DNA from: Paenibacillus oceani
GTDB lineage: Bacteria; Bacillota; Bacilli; Paenibacillales; NBRC-103111
DNA length: 64,000 nucleotides
NCBI RefSeq assembly: GCF_014705615.1
Contig: NZ_JACXJA010000007.1
Coordinates: 62,001-126,000, forward strand
Direction: 5' to 3'
Shown: piece by piece, positions 9,260 to 18,698 of the stretch
Layout: each line of letters opens with the position of its first letter
Position numbering within the stretch: the stretch's first letter is position 1
Position numbers and translations under genes: made by a program
Notes under the pieces: model-generated
Told to the model about the DNA's origin: nothing
Database searches by the model: none
Seen by the model: the letters and a program-made list of their open reading frames with translations, nothing else

Positions 9260-10155
9260 GCGGGAATATGGCGCTGGATTCGGAGACGCTGCTGCGGCTC
9301 GAGCGGATGTCCATTACCGCCAAGACGAGAGTCCGGGGCACGATGCAGGGCAAGCGCAGGTCCAGACAGACCGGCGCTTCGCTGGACTTCGCCGATTACC
9401 GGCTGTACGCTCCCGGGGACGATATCCGGCAGATCGACTGGAATGTGTACGGGCGCAGCGGCAAGCCGTTCGTCAAGCTGTTTCTCGACGAGCAGGAGCT
9501 GATCGTCCGGTTGTGGGTCGATGTGTCGGCTTCGATGAATACGGGAGGCGAGCGAAGCGAAGGAACGAACAAGCTGGACTATGCCAAAAGACTGGCTGCC
9601 AGTATCGGGTATATGGCGCTCGCCGGGTACGACCGGGTAGGCGCCGGACTGTTCGGCGAGCAGGTGTCGTCGACGCTTCCCGTGATGCGCGGCAAAGCGT
9701 CCGCACGCAGGCTGTTTCAATATTTGTCGGAGGCGGAAGCGGAGCGGACGGGCGATCTGTTCAAGGCGCTCGGACAGCCCGGAACGCTGCCCCGCCAGCC
9801 TGGGATGACCTGGCTGTTCTCGGATTTTCTGTACGAATCGGGCGTCTACGAGACTTTGAACATGCTCGCTGCCGCCAGGCAGGAGGTCGTTGTCGTCCAA
9901 GTGCTGTCGCCGGAGGAGCTGCATCCGGAGTTGACCGGCGATTTGCGGCTGGTCGATATCGAGTCGGGAACCGGCAAAGAGGTGGCGATGTCCGGCAAAG
10001 TGCTGAAAGCTTATAAGGAAGCGCTGGATTCGTATACGGGAGCGCTTCGCGGCTATTGCCACGAGCGAGGCATTACGTATGCGCTGGCTCCGACGAACGT
10101 TCCGGTATTGGAATGGATTGCGGGAACGATGCGCTCAAGCGGCGTCCTGCAATGA
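9256..10155 (+). CDS. DUF58 domain protein
   Basis: A 299-residue soluble protein. The DUF58 hallmark [19 protein letters not shown] lies near residues 47-65, followed by a VWA-like strand with DVSASMNTG near 92-100 whose DxSxS residues could form a metal-ion-dependent adhesion site. DUF58 proteins are the standard middle partner in MoxR-DUF58-VWA operons. It starts within the moxR stop codon, indicating translational coupling. Its biochemical role in the family remains undefined; a scaffold or client-binding role is an inference. Confidence 0.9.
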   Translation: MSGNMALDSETLLRLERMSITAKTRVRGTMQGKRRSRQTGASLDFADYRLYAPGDDIRQIDWNVYGRSGKPFVKLFLDEQELIVRLWVDVSASMNTGGERSEGTNKLDYAKRLAASIGYMALAGYDRVGAGLFGEQVSSTLPVMRGKASARRLFQYLSEAEAERTGDLFKALGQPGTLPRQPGMTWLFSDFLYESGVYETLNMLAAARQEVVVVQVLSPEELHPELTGDLRLVDIESGTGKEVAMSGKVLKAYKEALDSYTGALRGYCHERGITYALAPTNVPVLEWIAGTMRSSGVLQ

Positions 10156-10212
10156 AGGATTTGACTCAATTACGGCGGCTGGCGGGAGGCGCGTGCGAGG
10201 AGGTGCTTGGCT

Positions 10213-12150
10213 ATGTTTTTCGATTCCGTCCCGAGCTTATGGTTCGGCTTGTCTATACCCGCCATTGTGCTGCTGTACTTGTTCAAGCGCAAATATGTGG
10301 ATACGCCCGTTTCCAGCCATCTGTTATGGAACCGCGTATTGAAAGATATGGAGGCCAACCGGCCGTGGCAGAAGCTGCGCAACCGGCTGCTGATGTTCGT
10401 CCAGCTGCTGATGGCGGCGCTGCTGGTGCTGGCGCTGATGCAGCCCTGGATCGCGGCGGGAGGGTCGGCGAAGGAACACGCCGTCATCGTGCTGGACCGG
10501 TCGGCAAGCATGACGTCGACGATCGTCACGGCGGACGGCAAGAAGGAGAGCCGGCTCGACCGGGCAAAGACGGCGGTCATGGAATGGGCAGCCGGGGACG
10601 CTTCGGGAAGCGCTATCACCCTGATCGCCATGGGGGAACAGGCCGAAGTGCTGTTGTCGCGTGAAACGGACCGGAATCAGGTGAGAGCGGCACTGGATGC
10701 GGTCACCCCCGCCTACGGCAAGACGGCGTACAAAGAAGCGATGTCGCTCGCATCCGCCTTGACGCGGGACGGCAAGGATGCGGAGATCCGCCTTTTTACG
10801 GACGGGTTATTCGCCGAACCGGTAACCGGGCTGACGTTCGAGGTGCCCGTTACCGTAATGAAGCCGGAGGATGAGGCTTCGGCCGCCGGAGGCAATGTGA
10901 GCGTTACGCAGTTCGGAGTCAAAAGCATCCGGGAATCCGGCGGACTGGCGACGGCGGTCGCTTCCGTCAAAAACTGGGGGCAGGCCCCCGCCCAGATCGA
11001 TGTAACGGTGTATGCGGGCAAAGAAATGGGCGATATGCGCCGGGTGACGGTGGAGCCGGGGAAACAAACGTCCGTGTACTTCGAAGGTCTTGCTCCGGCG
11101 GACTGGTACAAGCTCGATATCGGACAAAACGACGCCCTTGCGGCGGATAACGTGTCCTACGCTTTTCTGGCCGGCGAACGGCCCAAGCGGGTGCTGGCGA
11201 TCGGAAGCGGCAATCTGTTCCTGGAAAAAGCGCTGCAGCTTGCCGGGGCCGAAGTGACGAAGCTGCAGCCGGAAGGGGCGGACGCGTGGATTGCGACGTT
11301 AAAGCCGGAATCCGCTCCCGACGTTTTCGTGTTGGAGTCGGTTCCGGAAGGCGCATTGGCCTCGGACGCCTGGCAAAAGCTGCTGGCCGGCAAACCCGTC
11401 CTGTATGCAGGGTCCGGCTATGAGGGCAAGCCGGCCTCCGTGCCGGCGGGGTCTTACACGATGGCCGAGCACCCGGTCACCCGCTATTTGAAATTCCAGG
11501 ACACTCACGTGGCTTCCGTCCGGCAGCCTTCGAACGCATTATGGGGCAAGCCGGTCGTATCGGCCGGCGAGGTGCCGCTTGTGTACGCCGGTACGGACAA
11601 TGGCGTGCCGCGGCTATTGATCGCATTTTCCCTGCAGCAGTCCGATTTGCCGCTGAGAACCGAGTTCCCGGTATTCGTCCAGAATGCGCTGGAGTGGTTG
11701 ACCGCTTCGCAGGGCGGAAGCTTGGGCCGGGCGGTAGCCGCAGACCGCAAGGAAATCGCGATGTCTCCCCGCTCGTCCTCGGCGGTATGGATCGATGCGG
11801 CAGGCGGCAGGACGGCCGGCGAGGCGGAACTGACGTCAGGGCGTCTGGCGGCGTTGCAAACGGTGCCGGACCAGCCCGGGCTGTACCGCCTGGAGGAGAA
11901 GGACGAAGCCGGGCAGACGGTGCAAATGCGCTGGCTCGGGGTTACGATGGATTCGCGCGAATTCGGTACGGCTGCAGCGGAGCTTGAATTCAAGTCATCG
12001 TCCGGTACGGCCGGGGAAGCCGGGGAGGACAGCACGGAAGCGGGGGCGCCTTCGAAGTCGCCGTATTGGCTGTGGCGCTGGATTATCGCTTTGGCACTGG
12101 TTGTCGTCGTATGGGAATGGGGGGTGTACCGGCGTGGGACTTCAGTTTGA
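10213..12150 (+). CDS. BatA-type VWA-domain membrane protein
   Basis: About 645 residues from the ATG at 10213, which has GAGGAGG 9 nt upstream. The N-terminus is the two-helix Aerotolerance/BatA module (residues about 8-25 and 58-78). A von Willebrand factor A domain follows, with the MIDAS motif DRSAS at residues 95-99. The middle is long and beta-rich, and there is a C-terminal membrane helix (WRWIIALALVVVVWEW). It is thus a membrane-held, probably metal-binding interaction protein and a likely client of the MoxR ATPase. The end overlaps the next gene by 17 nt. The substrate is unknown. Confidence 0.88.
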   Translation: MFFDSVPSLWFGLSIPAIVLLYLFKRKYVDTPVSSHLLWNRVLKDMEANRPWQKLRNRLLMFVQLLMAALLVLALMQPWIAAGGSAKEHAVIVLDRSASMTSTIVTADGKKESRLDRAKTAVMEWAAGDASGSAITLIAMGEQAEVLLSRETDRNQVRAALDAVTPAYGKTAYKEAMSLASALTRDGKDAEIRLFTDGLFAEPVTGLTFEVPVTVMKPEDEASAAGGNVSVTQFGVKSIRESGGLATAVASVKNWGQAPAQIDVTVYAGKEMGDMRRVTVEPGKQTSVYFEGLAPADWYKLDIGQNDALAADNVSYAFLAGERPKRVLAIGSGNLFLEKALQLAGAEVTKLQPEGADAWIATLKPESAPDVFVLESVPEGALASDAWQKLLAGKPVLYAGSGYEGKPASVPAGSYTMAEHPVTRYLKFQDTHVASVRQPSNALWGKPVVSAGEVPLVYAGTDNGVPRLLIAFSLQQSDLPLRTEFPVFVQNALEWLTASQGGSLGRAVAADRKEIAMSPRSSSAVWIDAAGGRTAGEAELTSGRLAALQTVPDQPGLYRLEEKDEAGQTVQMRWLGVTMDSREFGTAAAELEFKSSSGTAGEAGEDSTEAGAPSKSPYWLWRWIIALALVVVVWEWGVYRRGTSV

Positions 12151-15061
12151 TTCAGCTTTGTATATGCTGCTTCTCATTCCGGCGGCCGCCTATCTCGTAT
12201 GGATGTGGAGGACGACGTCCAGGCTGGCCGGCTGGCGCAAACGGATCGCTTTCGGCCTGCGCAGCCTCGTGCTGCTGCTGCTGATTTTGTCGCTTTCCGG
12301 CCTGAATAGCTTTGCCGTGATCGAGCGCAAGGCGGTCGTATTCGTAGCCGACCGTTCGGACAGCATGACCGATTCCGCGTCCCTGGAGTCGTGGATTCGC
12401 CAATCCGCCGCAGCCAAAGCGGACCACGATTCGGCCGGAGTCGTCTCAGCGGGGCTGGAGGCGGTCATCGAGAAAAGTCCGGACCCGGAAGGGGCCGAGC
12501 GGTTTACGTTTACGAGCAAAGTGAACTCGCAGTTTACGCGGCTTGACGCGGCGCTCCAGTTGGCGGAGACGCTGATGCCAGCGGATGCGTCGCCGAGAAT
12601 CGTGCTGATATCCGACGGCAGAGAAAATGTCGGGGACTTGCTCAGGCAAGGGAAGCTGCTCAGGGACAAAGGGATTCCGGTCGACGTCCTGCCTCTTCCG
12701 TCCAAGGAACGCCGCGATGCGGCAGTCGATTCCTTGATGCTGCCGGAGAAGCTGTATCAGGCCGAACAGTACGCGCTCGAGGTCGCCGTATCGAGCTCGT
12801 TCGCCACGACCGGAGAGCTGCGCATCTATGAGGACAACCGGGAAATCTCGAGCCAGCAGGTGGCGCTGGAGAAAGGACATAACCGGTTCGCGCTGCGCGG
12901 GCTTGCGAAAGAACAGGGACTGCACCGGTACCGGGCGGAACTGTACGCCGCCGGCGACGAAGTGTCGGCGAACAATGCCGCATATGCGTTCAGCCGGGTG
13001 TCGGGGCCTCCCAAAGTGCTGCTGGTGGAAGGAACCGCCGGCGCGGCGTCTAATATGACGGGCGTGCTAAACTCCGGACTGATTCCGTACGACCTGATCA
13101 CGCCGGAGATGCTGTCCCGCGAGCTGGCCGACTATACGGGCTACGACTCGATCGTGCTCGCCAACGTAGCGGCCACCCGGATGTCGGACAGCCAGATGAG
13201 CATGATCGAACAGGCGGTGCGCGATTACGGCGTCGGGCTTGTGATGACCGGGGGAGACGAGAGCTTCGGACTCGGCGGTTACTTCAAGACGCCTGTCGAG
13301 CGTGCGCTTCCCGTATATATGGATTTGCGGGGGAAAAGGGAAGTCCCGTCGCTGGCGCTGATGCTCGTCATCGATAAGTCGGGCAGCATGTCCGGTGGCA
13401 AGATGGAGCTGGCCCAGGAAGCCGCGACCCGGACGATTCAGCTCATGCGCGAGAAGGATACGATCGGCGTCCTCGCCTTCGATTCCACTCCCTGGTGGGT
13501 CGTCGAGCCGCAACTACTGACAGATCCGAAGAAAGTGTCGGAGCAGGTCAACTCGATTACGGCCGACGGCGGGACGGAAATCTATCCCGCCGTGGAGCAG
13601 GCGTATCAGAAGCTGGTGGGCGTAAAGGCCCAGCGCAAACATATCATCCTGCTTACCGACGGCCAGTCGGCCACGAACCAAAGCTATGAAGCGCTTGCCG
13701 ACCATATGGTGAAAAACGACATTACCTTGTCGTCGGTCGCAATCGGGGACGGAGCGGATACACAGCTGCTCGAGCGGCTCGCTCAGCTTGCCAAAGGGCG
13801 TTATTATTTCACGAACGACCAAACGACGGTCCCCGCGATCTTCAGCAGGGAAGCGGTGCTGATGTCCCGCACGTATATCGTTGACCAGCCGTTCGTTCCC
13901 GCGGTCGGCCAGGCGGCGGAATGGAACCCGATGTTTGCGGGAGGGCTGCCGCAGGTGAACGCTTATATCGCCACGACGCCGAAGGAGACGGCGGAAGTGG
14001 CGCTGATGAGCCCCGAGCCGGACCCGTTGCTTGCGCGGTGGCAGTACGGGGCGGGCAAAACCGTCGCTTGGACGAGCGACCTGACCGGCAAATGGTCGGG
14101 AGACTGGACCCGGTGGAACCGGTTCGCCGATGTATTCAGCCGGATCGTCAAGTGGACGTTCCCGCAGTTCGACGCGTCTCCGCTGGAGCTTACGAGCCGG
14201 ATGAACGGAAATGAAGTGACGCTTGACGTCCGCAGCGGCGGAGGCGACGGGACCGGCTACCCCGGCGAGCTGAAGGCGGTCGTTACCGATGAGGAGCTGA
14301 ACCGTACGGAGGTTGCCCTTGAGCCTACCGTGCCGGGGGAGTACAGCGGGCTGCTGGATGTCGCCAAGCCCGGCGTTTATTTGACCAAAATCGAGGCTGC
14401 AGGGGAGGGAGCGGGCACCGCCGGCGCTGCGACCGGCATGACGACCGGGTTCGTAATTCCCTATTCGCCGGAATACCGGATCAGCCAGGAGGACGGGGCG
14501 GAGAAGCTGAGACGTCTGGCGGAGCTGACCGGCGGGCGGGTGCTGTCGCCGGACAATCCGGAAGAGGCGTTCGCTTCCGCCACGGTGCCGAAAAAGCGCG
14601 TCCACGACCTGACGCGGCCGCTGCTGATCGCGGCGCTGCTCGTCTGGCTCGCGGACATCGCGGTCCGCCGCCTCCACGTGCCATGGGAGCGCCTTGTCCG
14701 CCCGCTCGCGGCCTGGACTCGCGGCGGCCGTCCGCAATCGGCCGCAGCCGGCTCCGCCGCTGCGGTCGGCCGATTGCGCACCCGCGTCGCGGAGCGCGGC
14801 CAGACTCGGCCGCCTGCGTCGGCGCCGTCTACCGCTGCGCCGACGCAGGCTTCGCCGTATGCGCCGCCTGCGGCGTCCGGAGCGCAGGCTCCGCGTCCGG
14901 CCCCCGGTCCGGGGCCGGGGGCAACGTCCGACCAGCCTACGCCGTCCGCAGCGGTCCGGGCGGCGACCGCACCTGCGCCTGCGGCAAGCGCGGATGCGCC
15001 TGACGACGGCACGGAACGGCTGAACCGGCTGCTCGCCGCCAAGAAGCGCCGGGACCGGTAA
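12134..15061 (+). CDS. Large VWA-domain membrane protein with two MIDAS-like sites
   Basis: About 975 residues from the GTG at 12134 (GGGGGTG 8 nt upstream); the frame is open further upstream but only through the preceding gene. Two membrane helices lie near residues 8-24 and 42-60. A first MIDAS-like motif DRSDS is at 73-77. A glutamine-amidotransferase-like segment (GLVMTGGDESFGLGG) follows, then a second, textbook VWA site DKSGSMSGG beginning at residue 414. A C-terminal membrane helix near 825-845 is followed by a Pro/Ala-rich tail of about 130 residues, low in complexity. It is the last gene of the operon. Role inferred: large extracytoplasmic partner of the MoxR/DUF58/VWA system. Confidence 0.85.
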   Translation: MGLQFDSALYMLLLIPAAAYLVWMWRTTSRLAGWRKRIAFGLRSLVLLLLILSLSGLNSFAVIERKAVVFVADRSDSMTDSASLESWIRQSAAAKADHDSAGVVSAGLEAVIEKSPDPEGAERFTFTSKVNSQFTRLDAALQLAETLMPADASPRIVLISDGRENVGDLLRQGKLLRDKGIPVDVLPLPSKERRDAAVDSLMLPEKLYQAEQYALEVAVSSSFATTGELRIYEDNREISSQQVALEKGHNRFALRGLAKEQGLHRYRAELYAAGDEVSANNAAYAFSRVSGPPKVLLVEGTAGAASNMTGVLNSGLIPYDLITPEMLSRELADYTGYDSIVLANVAATRMSDSQMSMIEQAVRDYGVGLVMTGGDESFGLGGYFKTPVERALPVYMDLRGKREVPSLALMLVIDKSGSMSGGKMELAQEAATRTIQLMREKDTIGVLAFDSTPWWVVEPQLLTDPKKVSEQVNSITADGGTEIYPAVEQAYQKLVGVKAQRKHIILLTDGQSATNQSYEALADHMVKNDITLSSVAIGDGADTQLLERLAQLAKGRYYFTNDQTTVPAIFSREAVLMSRTYIVDQPFVPAVGQAAEWNPMFAGGLPQVNAYIATTPKETAEVALMSPEPDPLLARWQYGAGKTVAWTSDLTGKWSGDWTRWNRFADVFSRIVKWTFPQFDASPLELTSRMNGNEVTLDVRSGGGDGTGYPGELKAVVTDEELNRTEVALEPTVPGEYSGLLDVAKPGVYLTKIEAAGEGAGTAGAATGMTTGFVIPYSPEYRISQEDGAEKLRRLAELTGGRVLSPDNPEEAFASATVPKKRVHDLTRPLLIAALLVWLADIAVRRLHVPWERLVRPLAAWTRGGRPQSAAAGSAAAVGRLRTRVAERGQTRPPASAPSTAAPTQASPYAPPAASGAQAPRPAPGPGPGATSDQPTPSAAVRAATAPAPAASADAPDDGTERLNRLLAAKKRRDR

Positions 15062-15071
15062 GCCGTTTCTG

Positions 15072-15115
15072 TTCACGAAATATGCGCCCGCCGATAGCGG
15101 GCGCATGCTCGTGAA
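15072..15115 (+). terminator. Long two-part stem-loop at the end of the MoxR operon
   Basis: ATGCGCCCGC (15082-15091) pairs perfectly with GCGGGCGCAT (15097-15106). An outer TTCACGA/TCGTGAA pair (15072-15078, 15109-15115) extends it. There is no T-run, so it may act as an RNA 3'-end stabiliser or a non-canonical terminator. Confidence 0.5.
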
Positions 15116-15236
15116 AAGAGGCGATAAGCTTCGAATTCACACGGAAGCTAGCATTTTTTGTCCGTTTTCGTTACAATACAAGGAAGAACGGTGCGTCTGG
15201 ACACCGTTTTGAACTGTAATCGGGAGGGAAAGCCTT

Positions 15237-15725
15237 TTGTCCAACAATCGCTACTCCGTTGGCCTGATCATCGTTGCGGTCGGCATCGTCCTGCTGCTCG
15301 GGAAGCTGGGTGTATTCGGATTTTTTTGGGAAGTGTTTTGGCCGATTTTCATCTTGGCTCCCGGTCTCTTATTCCACGCCTTGTATTTTAGCCGCGTGCT
15401 GCCTTCGGGCGTGCTCATTCCGGGCGGCATTCTGACGACGATTTCGATTATCTTTTTCCTGTGCACGATCATTAGCTGGGATCTGATTGCTTATTTATGG
15501 CCTGCGTTCATTTTGGCTCCGGCGGTCGGATTGTACGAGTTTTATTTGTTCGACAAGCGGAGTCCGCGCGGCGTGCTGCTGGCCGCAGCCATTCTGGCTG
15601 TCATAGCCGGTCTGTTGTTCAGCATGACGATTTTGTTTACGGTCGGCATTTATTTTATCGCCATCATCCTGATCGCCGTCGGCGGTTATCTGATTTTCTC
15701 CAACAACAAGCGCCGCTCCTGGTAG
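15237..15725 (+). CDS. Small multi-pass membrane protein, LiaI/LiaF N-terminal-like
   Basis: A 162-residue protein made almost entirely of five or six hydrophobic helices. The start MSNNRYSVGLIIVAVGIVLLLGKLG resembles the LiaI/LiaF-like transmembrane domain seen in envelope-stress membrane proteins, but the cytoplasmic or extracellular domain of LiaF is missing. TTG start at 15237 after GGGAGGGAAAG. It stands alone between two stem-loops. Membrane location is clear; the function is not. Confidence 0.75.
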   Translation: MSNNRYSVGLIIVAVGIVLLLGKLGVFGFFWEVFWPIFILAPGLLFHALYFSRVLPSGVLIPGGILTTISIIFFLCTIISWDLIAYLWPAFILAPAVGLYEFYLFDKRSPRGVLLAAAILAVIAGLLFSMTILFTVGIYFIAIILIAVGGYLIFSNNKRRSW

Positions 15726-15735
15726 GCGGCGCTTT
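15709..15735 (+). terminator. GC-rich stem-loop with short T-run
   Basis: AGCGCCGC (15709-15716) pairs with GCGGCGCT (15726-15733), 9-nt loop, ending in TTT. It overlaps the end of the preceding coding region. Confidence 0.6.
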
Positions 15736-15777
15736 GGAAGCTGGGGCGTATTCATAGAAACTTCATGCTCCGCAGCC

Positions 15778-15806
15778 TTGCTTTTTGCACCATAAATATA
15801 TATAAT
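15778..15806 (+). promoter_or_regulatory. Sigma-A promoter of typA
   Basis: TTGCTT (15778-15783) and TATAAT (15801-15806) are separated by exactly 17 nt. The leader carries a stem-loop, AAGCGTCGG / CCGACGCTT, at 15818-15844 before the typA ribosome site. Confidence 0.75.
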
Positions 15807-15913
15807 TCTATTGTGTCAAGCGTCGGCGCGTGAGTCCGACGCTTATTTCGTGATTAGTAATCCGCACGATTTCCGCACGGTTGCCCTATATAGAAAGGAT
15901 GAACACCGACTTT

Positions 15914-17755
15914 ATGCACGCAAGAGACAAAATTCGCAACATCGCCATCATAGCCCACGTCGACCACGGCAAAACGACGCTCGTAGACAAACTGCTTCAG
16001 CAATCCGGCACGTACCGCGACAACGAGACGATTCAGGAGCGAGTGATGGACTCCAACGATATCGAACGTGAGCGCGGCATTACCATCCTTGCCAAAAACA
16101 CCGCCATCACCTACAAAGACTTCTTTATTAATATTGTCGATACGCCGGGACACGCCGATTTCGGCGGCGAAGTGGAACGGATCATGAAGATGGTAGACGG
16201 CGTATTGCTCGTCGTCGACGCCTTCGAAGGCTGCATGCCGCAGACGAAGTTCGTGCTGCGCAAGGCGCTCGAGCAGAATCTGACGCCGATCGTCGTCGTG
16301 AACAAGATCGACCGACCGAACGCGCGTCCGTTGGAAGTTGTCGACGAAGTGCTCGATCTGTTCATCGAGCTCGGCGCGAACGACGACCAGCTTGAATTCC
16401 CGGTCGTGTACGCTTCCGCCCTGCAAGGGACGTCCAGCATGGATCCGGAGCAGCAGGATGCCAACATGCAATCGCTGTACGAGACGATTATCGAGCATAT
16501 TCCGCATCCCACGGAAAATCCGGATCAGCCTCTGCAGTTTCTCGTCACGCTTATGGACTATAACGAATATTTGGGCCGGATCGCGATCGGCCGGATTAAC
16601 CGGGGGATCATCCGCCAAGGCCAGACCGTAGCCGTTATGACCCGCGAAGGCGGCACGAAGCAGGCGCGCATCGAGAAGCTGTTCGGCTTCCAGGGCTTGA
16701 AGCGGATCGAGATCGAACAGGCCGGTGCCGGAGACATCGTGGCGTTGTCCGGGATCAAAGATATTAATATCGGGGAAACGATCGCCGATCCGGCGAATCC
16801 GGAGGCGCTGCCGGTGCTCCAGATCGACGAGCCGACGCTACAGATGACGTTCGTCGTCAACAACAGCCCGTTTGCCGGAAGAGAAGGCAAATGGATTACG
16901 TCCCGGAAGCTGCGCGAACGGCTGTTCAAGGAACTCGAAACCGACGTATCGCTGCGGGTGGAAGAAACCGACAGCCCGGACGCTTTCGTCGTATCCGGAC
17001 GCGGCGAGCTGCATCTCGGCATCCTGATCGAGAATATGCGCCGCGAAGGATTCGAGCTGCAAGTATCGAAGCCTGAAGTTATTGTTAAAGAAATCGACGG
17101 CGTCAAGTCGGAGCCGATCGAGCGGCTGATCATCGACGTGCCGGAAGACAGCATGGGAGCGGTTATGGAGAGCCTGGGCACGCGCAAGGCCGATATGGTC
17201 AATATGACCAATACCGGCACCGGCACGGTCCGTCTCGAGTTCCTCATACCGGCGCGCGGACTCATCGGCTACCGGACCCATTTCCTTACGCTCACCCGCG
17301 GCTACGGTGTAATGAACCACGCCTTCGACAGCTACGGGCCGTATGCGGGCGCGGGTGTCGGTGGACGTCATCAGGGCGTGCTGATCGCTTTCGAATCCGG
17401 CGTAGCGACGAATTACGGCATCCTGTCGATCGAAGACCGCGGCATTTTGTTCCTGCATGCGGGCACCGAAGTTTACGAGGGGATGATCGTGGGAGAGCAT
17501 ACGCGGGACAACGATCTCGTCGTCAACATTTGCAAAGAGAAGCAATTGACCAATATGCGCGCTTCGAGTAAAGACGAGACGGTGAAGGTGAAGACGCCTC
17601 GGGCTTACTCGCTGGAGCAGGCGCTTGAATATTTGAACGATGACGAGTACTGTGAAGTCACTCCGAAATCGATTCGTCTTCGCAAAAAAATATTAAATAA
17701 AAGCGAGCGGGAGAAAGCGGAAAAGCTCCGCAAGATGGCCGAAGCGAACGTTTAA
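15914..17755 (+). CDS. typA: Translational GTPase TypA/BipA
   Basis: About 613 residues from the ATG at 15914, which matches the usual length and N-terminus (RNIAIIAHVDHGKTTLVDKLL); an ATG at 15899 is possible but overlaps the ribosome site. G1 AHVDHGKT, G2 region RERGITI, G3 DTPGHADFGGEV and G4 NKIDRP are all visible, followed by the EF-G-like beta-barrel and C-terminal domains. TypA binds 70S ribosomes and supports assembly and translation under stress or cold. Gene order typA-ylaH matches the Bacillus ylaG-ylaH cluster. Confidence 0.97.
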   Translation: MHARDKIRNIAIIAHVDHGKTTLVDKLLQQSGTYRDNETIQERVMDSNDIERERGITILAKNTAITYKDFFINIVDTPGHADFGGEVERIMKMVDGVLLVVDAFEGCMPQTKFVLRKALEQNLTPIVVVNKIDRPNARPLEVVDEVLDLFIELGANDDQLEFPVVYASALQGTSSMDPEQQDANMQSLYETIIEHIPHPTENPDQPLQFLVTLMDYNEYLGRIAIGRINRGIIRQGQTVAVMTREGGTKQARIEKLFGFQGLKRIEIEQAGAGDIVALSGIKDINIGETIADPANPEALPVLQIDEPTLQMTFVVNNSPFAGREGKWITSRKLRERLFKELETDVSLRVEETDSPDAFVVSGRGELHLGILIENMRREGFELQVSKPEVIVKEIDGVKSEPIERLIIDVPEDSMGAVMESLGTRKADMVNMTNTGTGTVRLEFLIPARGLIGYRTHFLTLTRGYGVMNHAFDSYGPYAGAGVGGRHQGVLIAFESGVATNYGILSIEDRGILFLHAGTEVYEGMIVGEHTRDNDLVVNICKEKQLTNMRASSKDETVKVKTPRAYSLEQALEYLNDDEYCEVTPKSIRLRKKILNKSEREKAEKLRKMAEANV

Positions 17756-17803
17756 CGTTCGATCGGCCTTTCTTCCCATCCGAACCAAGGGAGGCGTTCG
17801 CCG

Positions 17804-18202
17804 GTGCAGCAGTGGTTGTACGATCATCCGTGGATTACTTATATTCTTATTTTTGCGTTTCTCGTATACATTTATAATAAGGTGTTCCGCATGCGCAAGC
17901 TTCCGCCGCTGAAGGATGCCGTCATTTATTTGACGATCGCGGTAGGCGCAGGCATCCTGACGCTGTTCCAGCTCGATCTGGAGCTGCCGATCGTGATCAG
18001 CTTGGGCGTGGCTGTAGCGCTTATGCTGACTGTCAGAATCCGGTATTGGATGATCGAGCGGGAAAACCGCAAGAATGGCATCAGCACGGCTGCGGCCCAG
18101 GATGCCCGGCAGCCTTCGCCGGACGCTGCGGCTCCTTCCGCCGGTTCGGATCTCCCGAGCAAGGGTGTCAGGGCGGTTAAGAAGGACAAGCCGCAGGCTT
18201 AA
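17804..18202 (+). CDS. ylaH: YlaH-like membrane protein
   Basis: A 132-residue protein with three membrane helices (about residues 9-26, 38-55 and 60-78). The charged, Ala/Pro-rich cytoplasmic tail is poorly conserved-looking. The N-terminus and spacing resemble Bacillus YlaH, which also follows typA. GTG start at 17804 after GGGAGGC. No biochemical function is known for the family; the assignment rests on similarity of the hydrophobic part and on synteny. Confidence 0.8.
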   Translation: MQQWLYDHPWITYILIFAFLVYIYNKVFRMRKLPPLKDAVIYLTIAVGAGILTLFQLDLELPIVISLGVAVALMLTVRIRYWMIERENRKNGISTAAAQDARQPSPDAAAPSAGSDLPSKGVRAVKKDKPQA

Positions 18203-18251
18203 TGTCAGGAAGGCAGCGGCCGTACGCGCTTTCGCAAAGGAGAGATGAGGC

Positions 18252-18695
18252 ATGGCCCAGCTGTGGCTTACTCCGATTGTATGCCGGAGCCCGTTAATTT
18301 TAGGAGGGGAGCGCATCCGTTGCGGTCCGCCGGACGAGCTTGTCAGCTTCCGGGGGATGCTGGATCGCGTTCACCCTCGTTTTTTGCTTTCGTTCAAAGC
18401 GCGCCTGCTCTTGTCCGGGCAGGACGAGCTGGCATGCGGTGCCGGCAACGGGGCATTCTCCTTGTCCGCACCCGGCGATATTGCGTTCGACGGGACTACG
18501 CTTGCGCTGTCCGACTGCGGCTCCGCCCTGTTAAGCAGGCTGGCCGAACCGCAGCAAACCGCATTGTGGCTGGATGAGCTGGAAGCCGGGAACGATTGGG
18601 CTTTGCTGCCGGACGTTCAGCGCGGCTGGATCGGACGGATGCGTCGCTGGACCGGATTGGGCTGGACTACCATCATCGTCAGAGAGGATGCTTGA
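18252..18695 (+). CDS. Hypothetical protein
   Basis: A 147-residue, mostly soluble protein that I do not recognise. The start is well supported by AAAGGAGAG and an ATG at 18252. The sequence has a mixed composition, four Cys residues and no signal peptide or clear membrane helix. It is followed after 3 nt by another small gene, so the two are probably translated together as part of the ylaH operon. Confidence 0.7.
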   Translation: MAQLWLTPIVCRSPLILGGERIRCGPPDELVSFRGMLDRVHPRFLLSFKARLLLSGQDELACGAGNGAFSLSAPGDIAFDGTTLALSDCGSALLSRLAEPQQTALWLDELEAGNDWALLPDVQRGWIGRMRRWTGLGWTTIIVREDA

Positions 18696-18698
18696 TTC

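Noticed and set aside
13514-15106. 530-codon minus-strand frame opposite the large VWA gene
   Set aside because: Arg-rich low-complexity translation with no ribosome site; a composition shadow of the G+C-rich coding strand.
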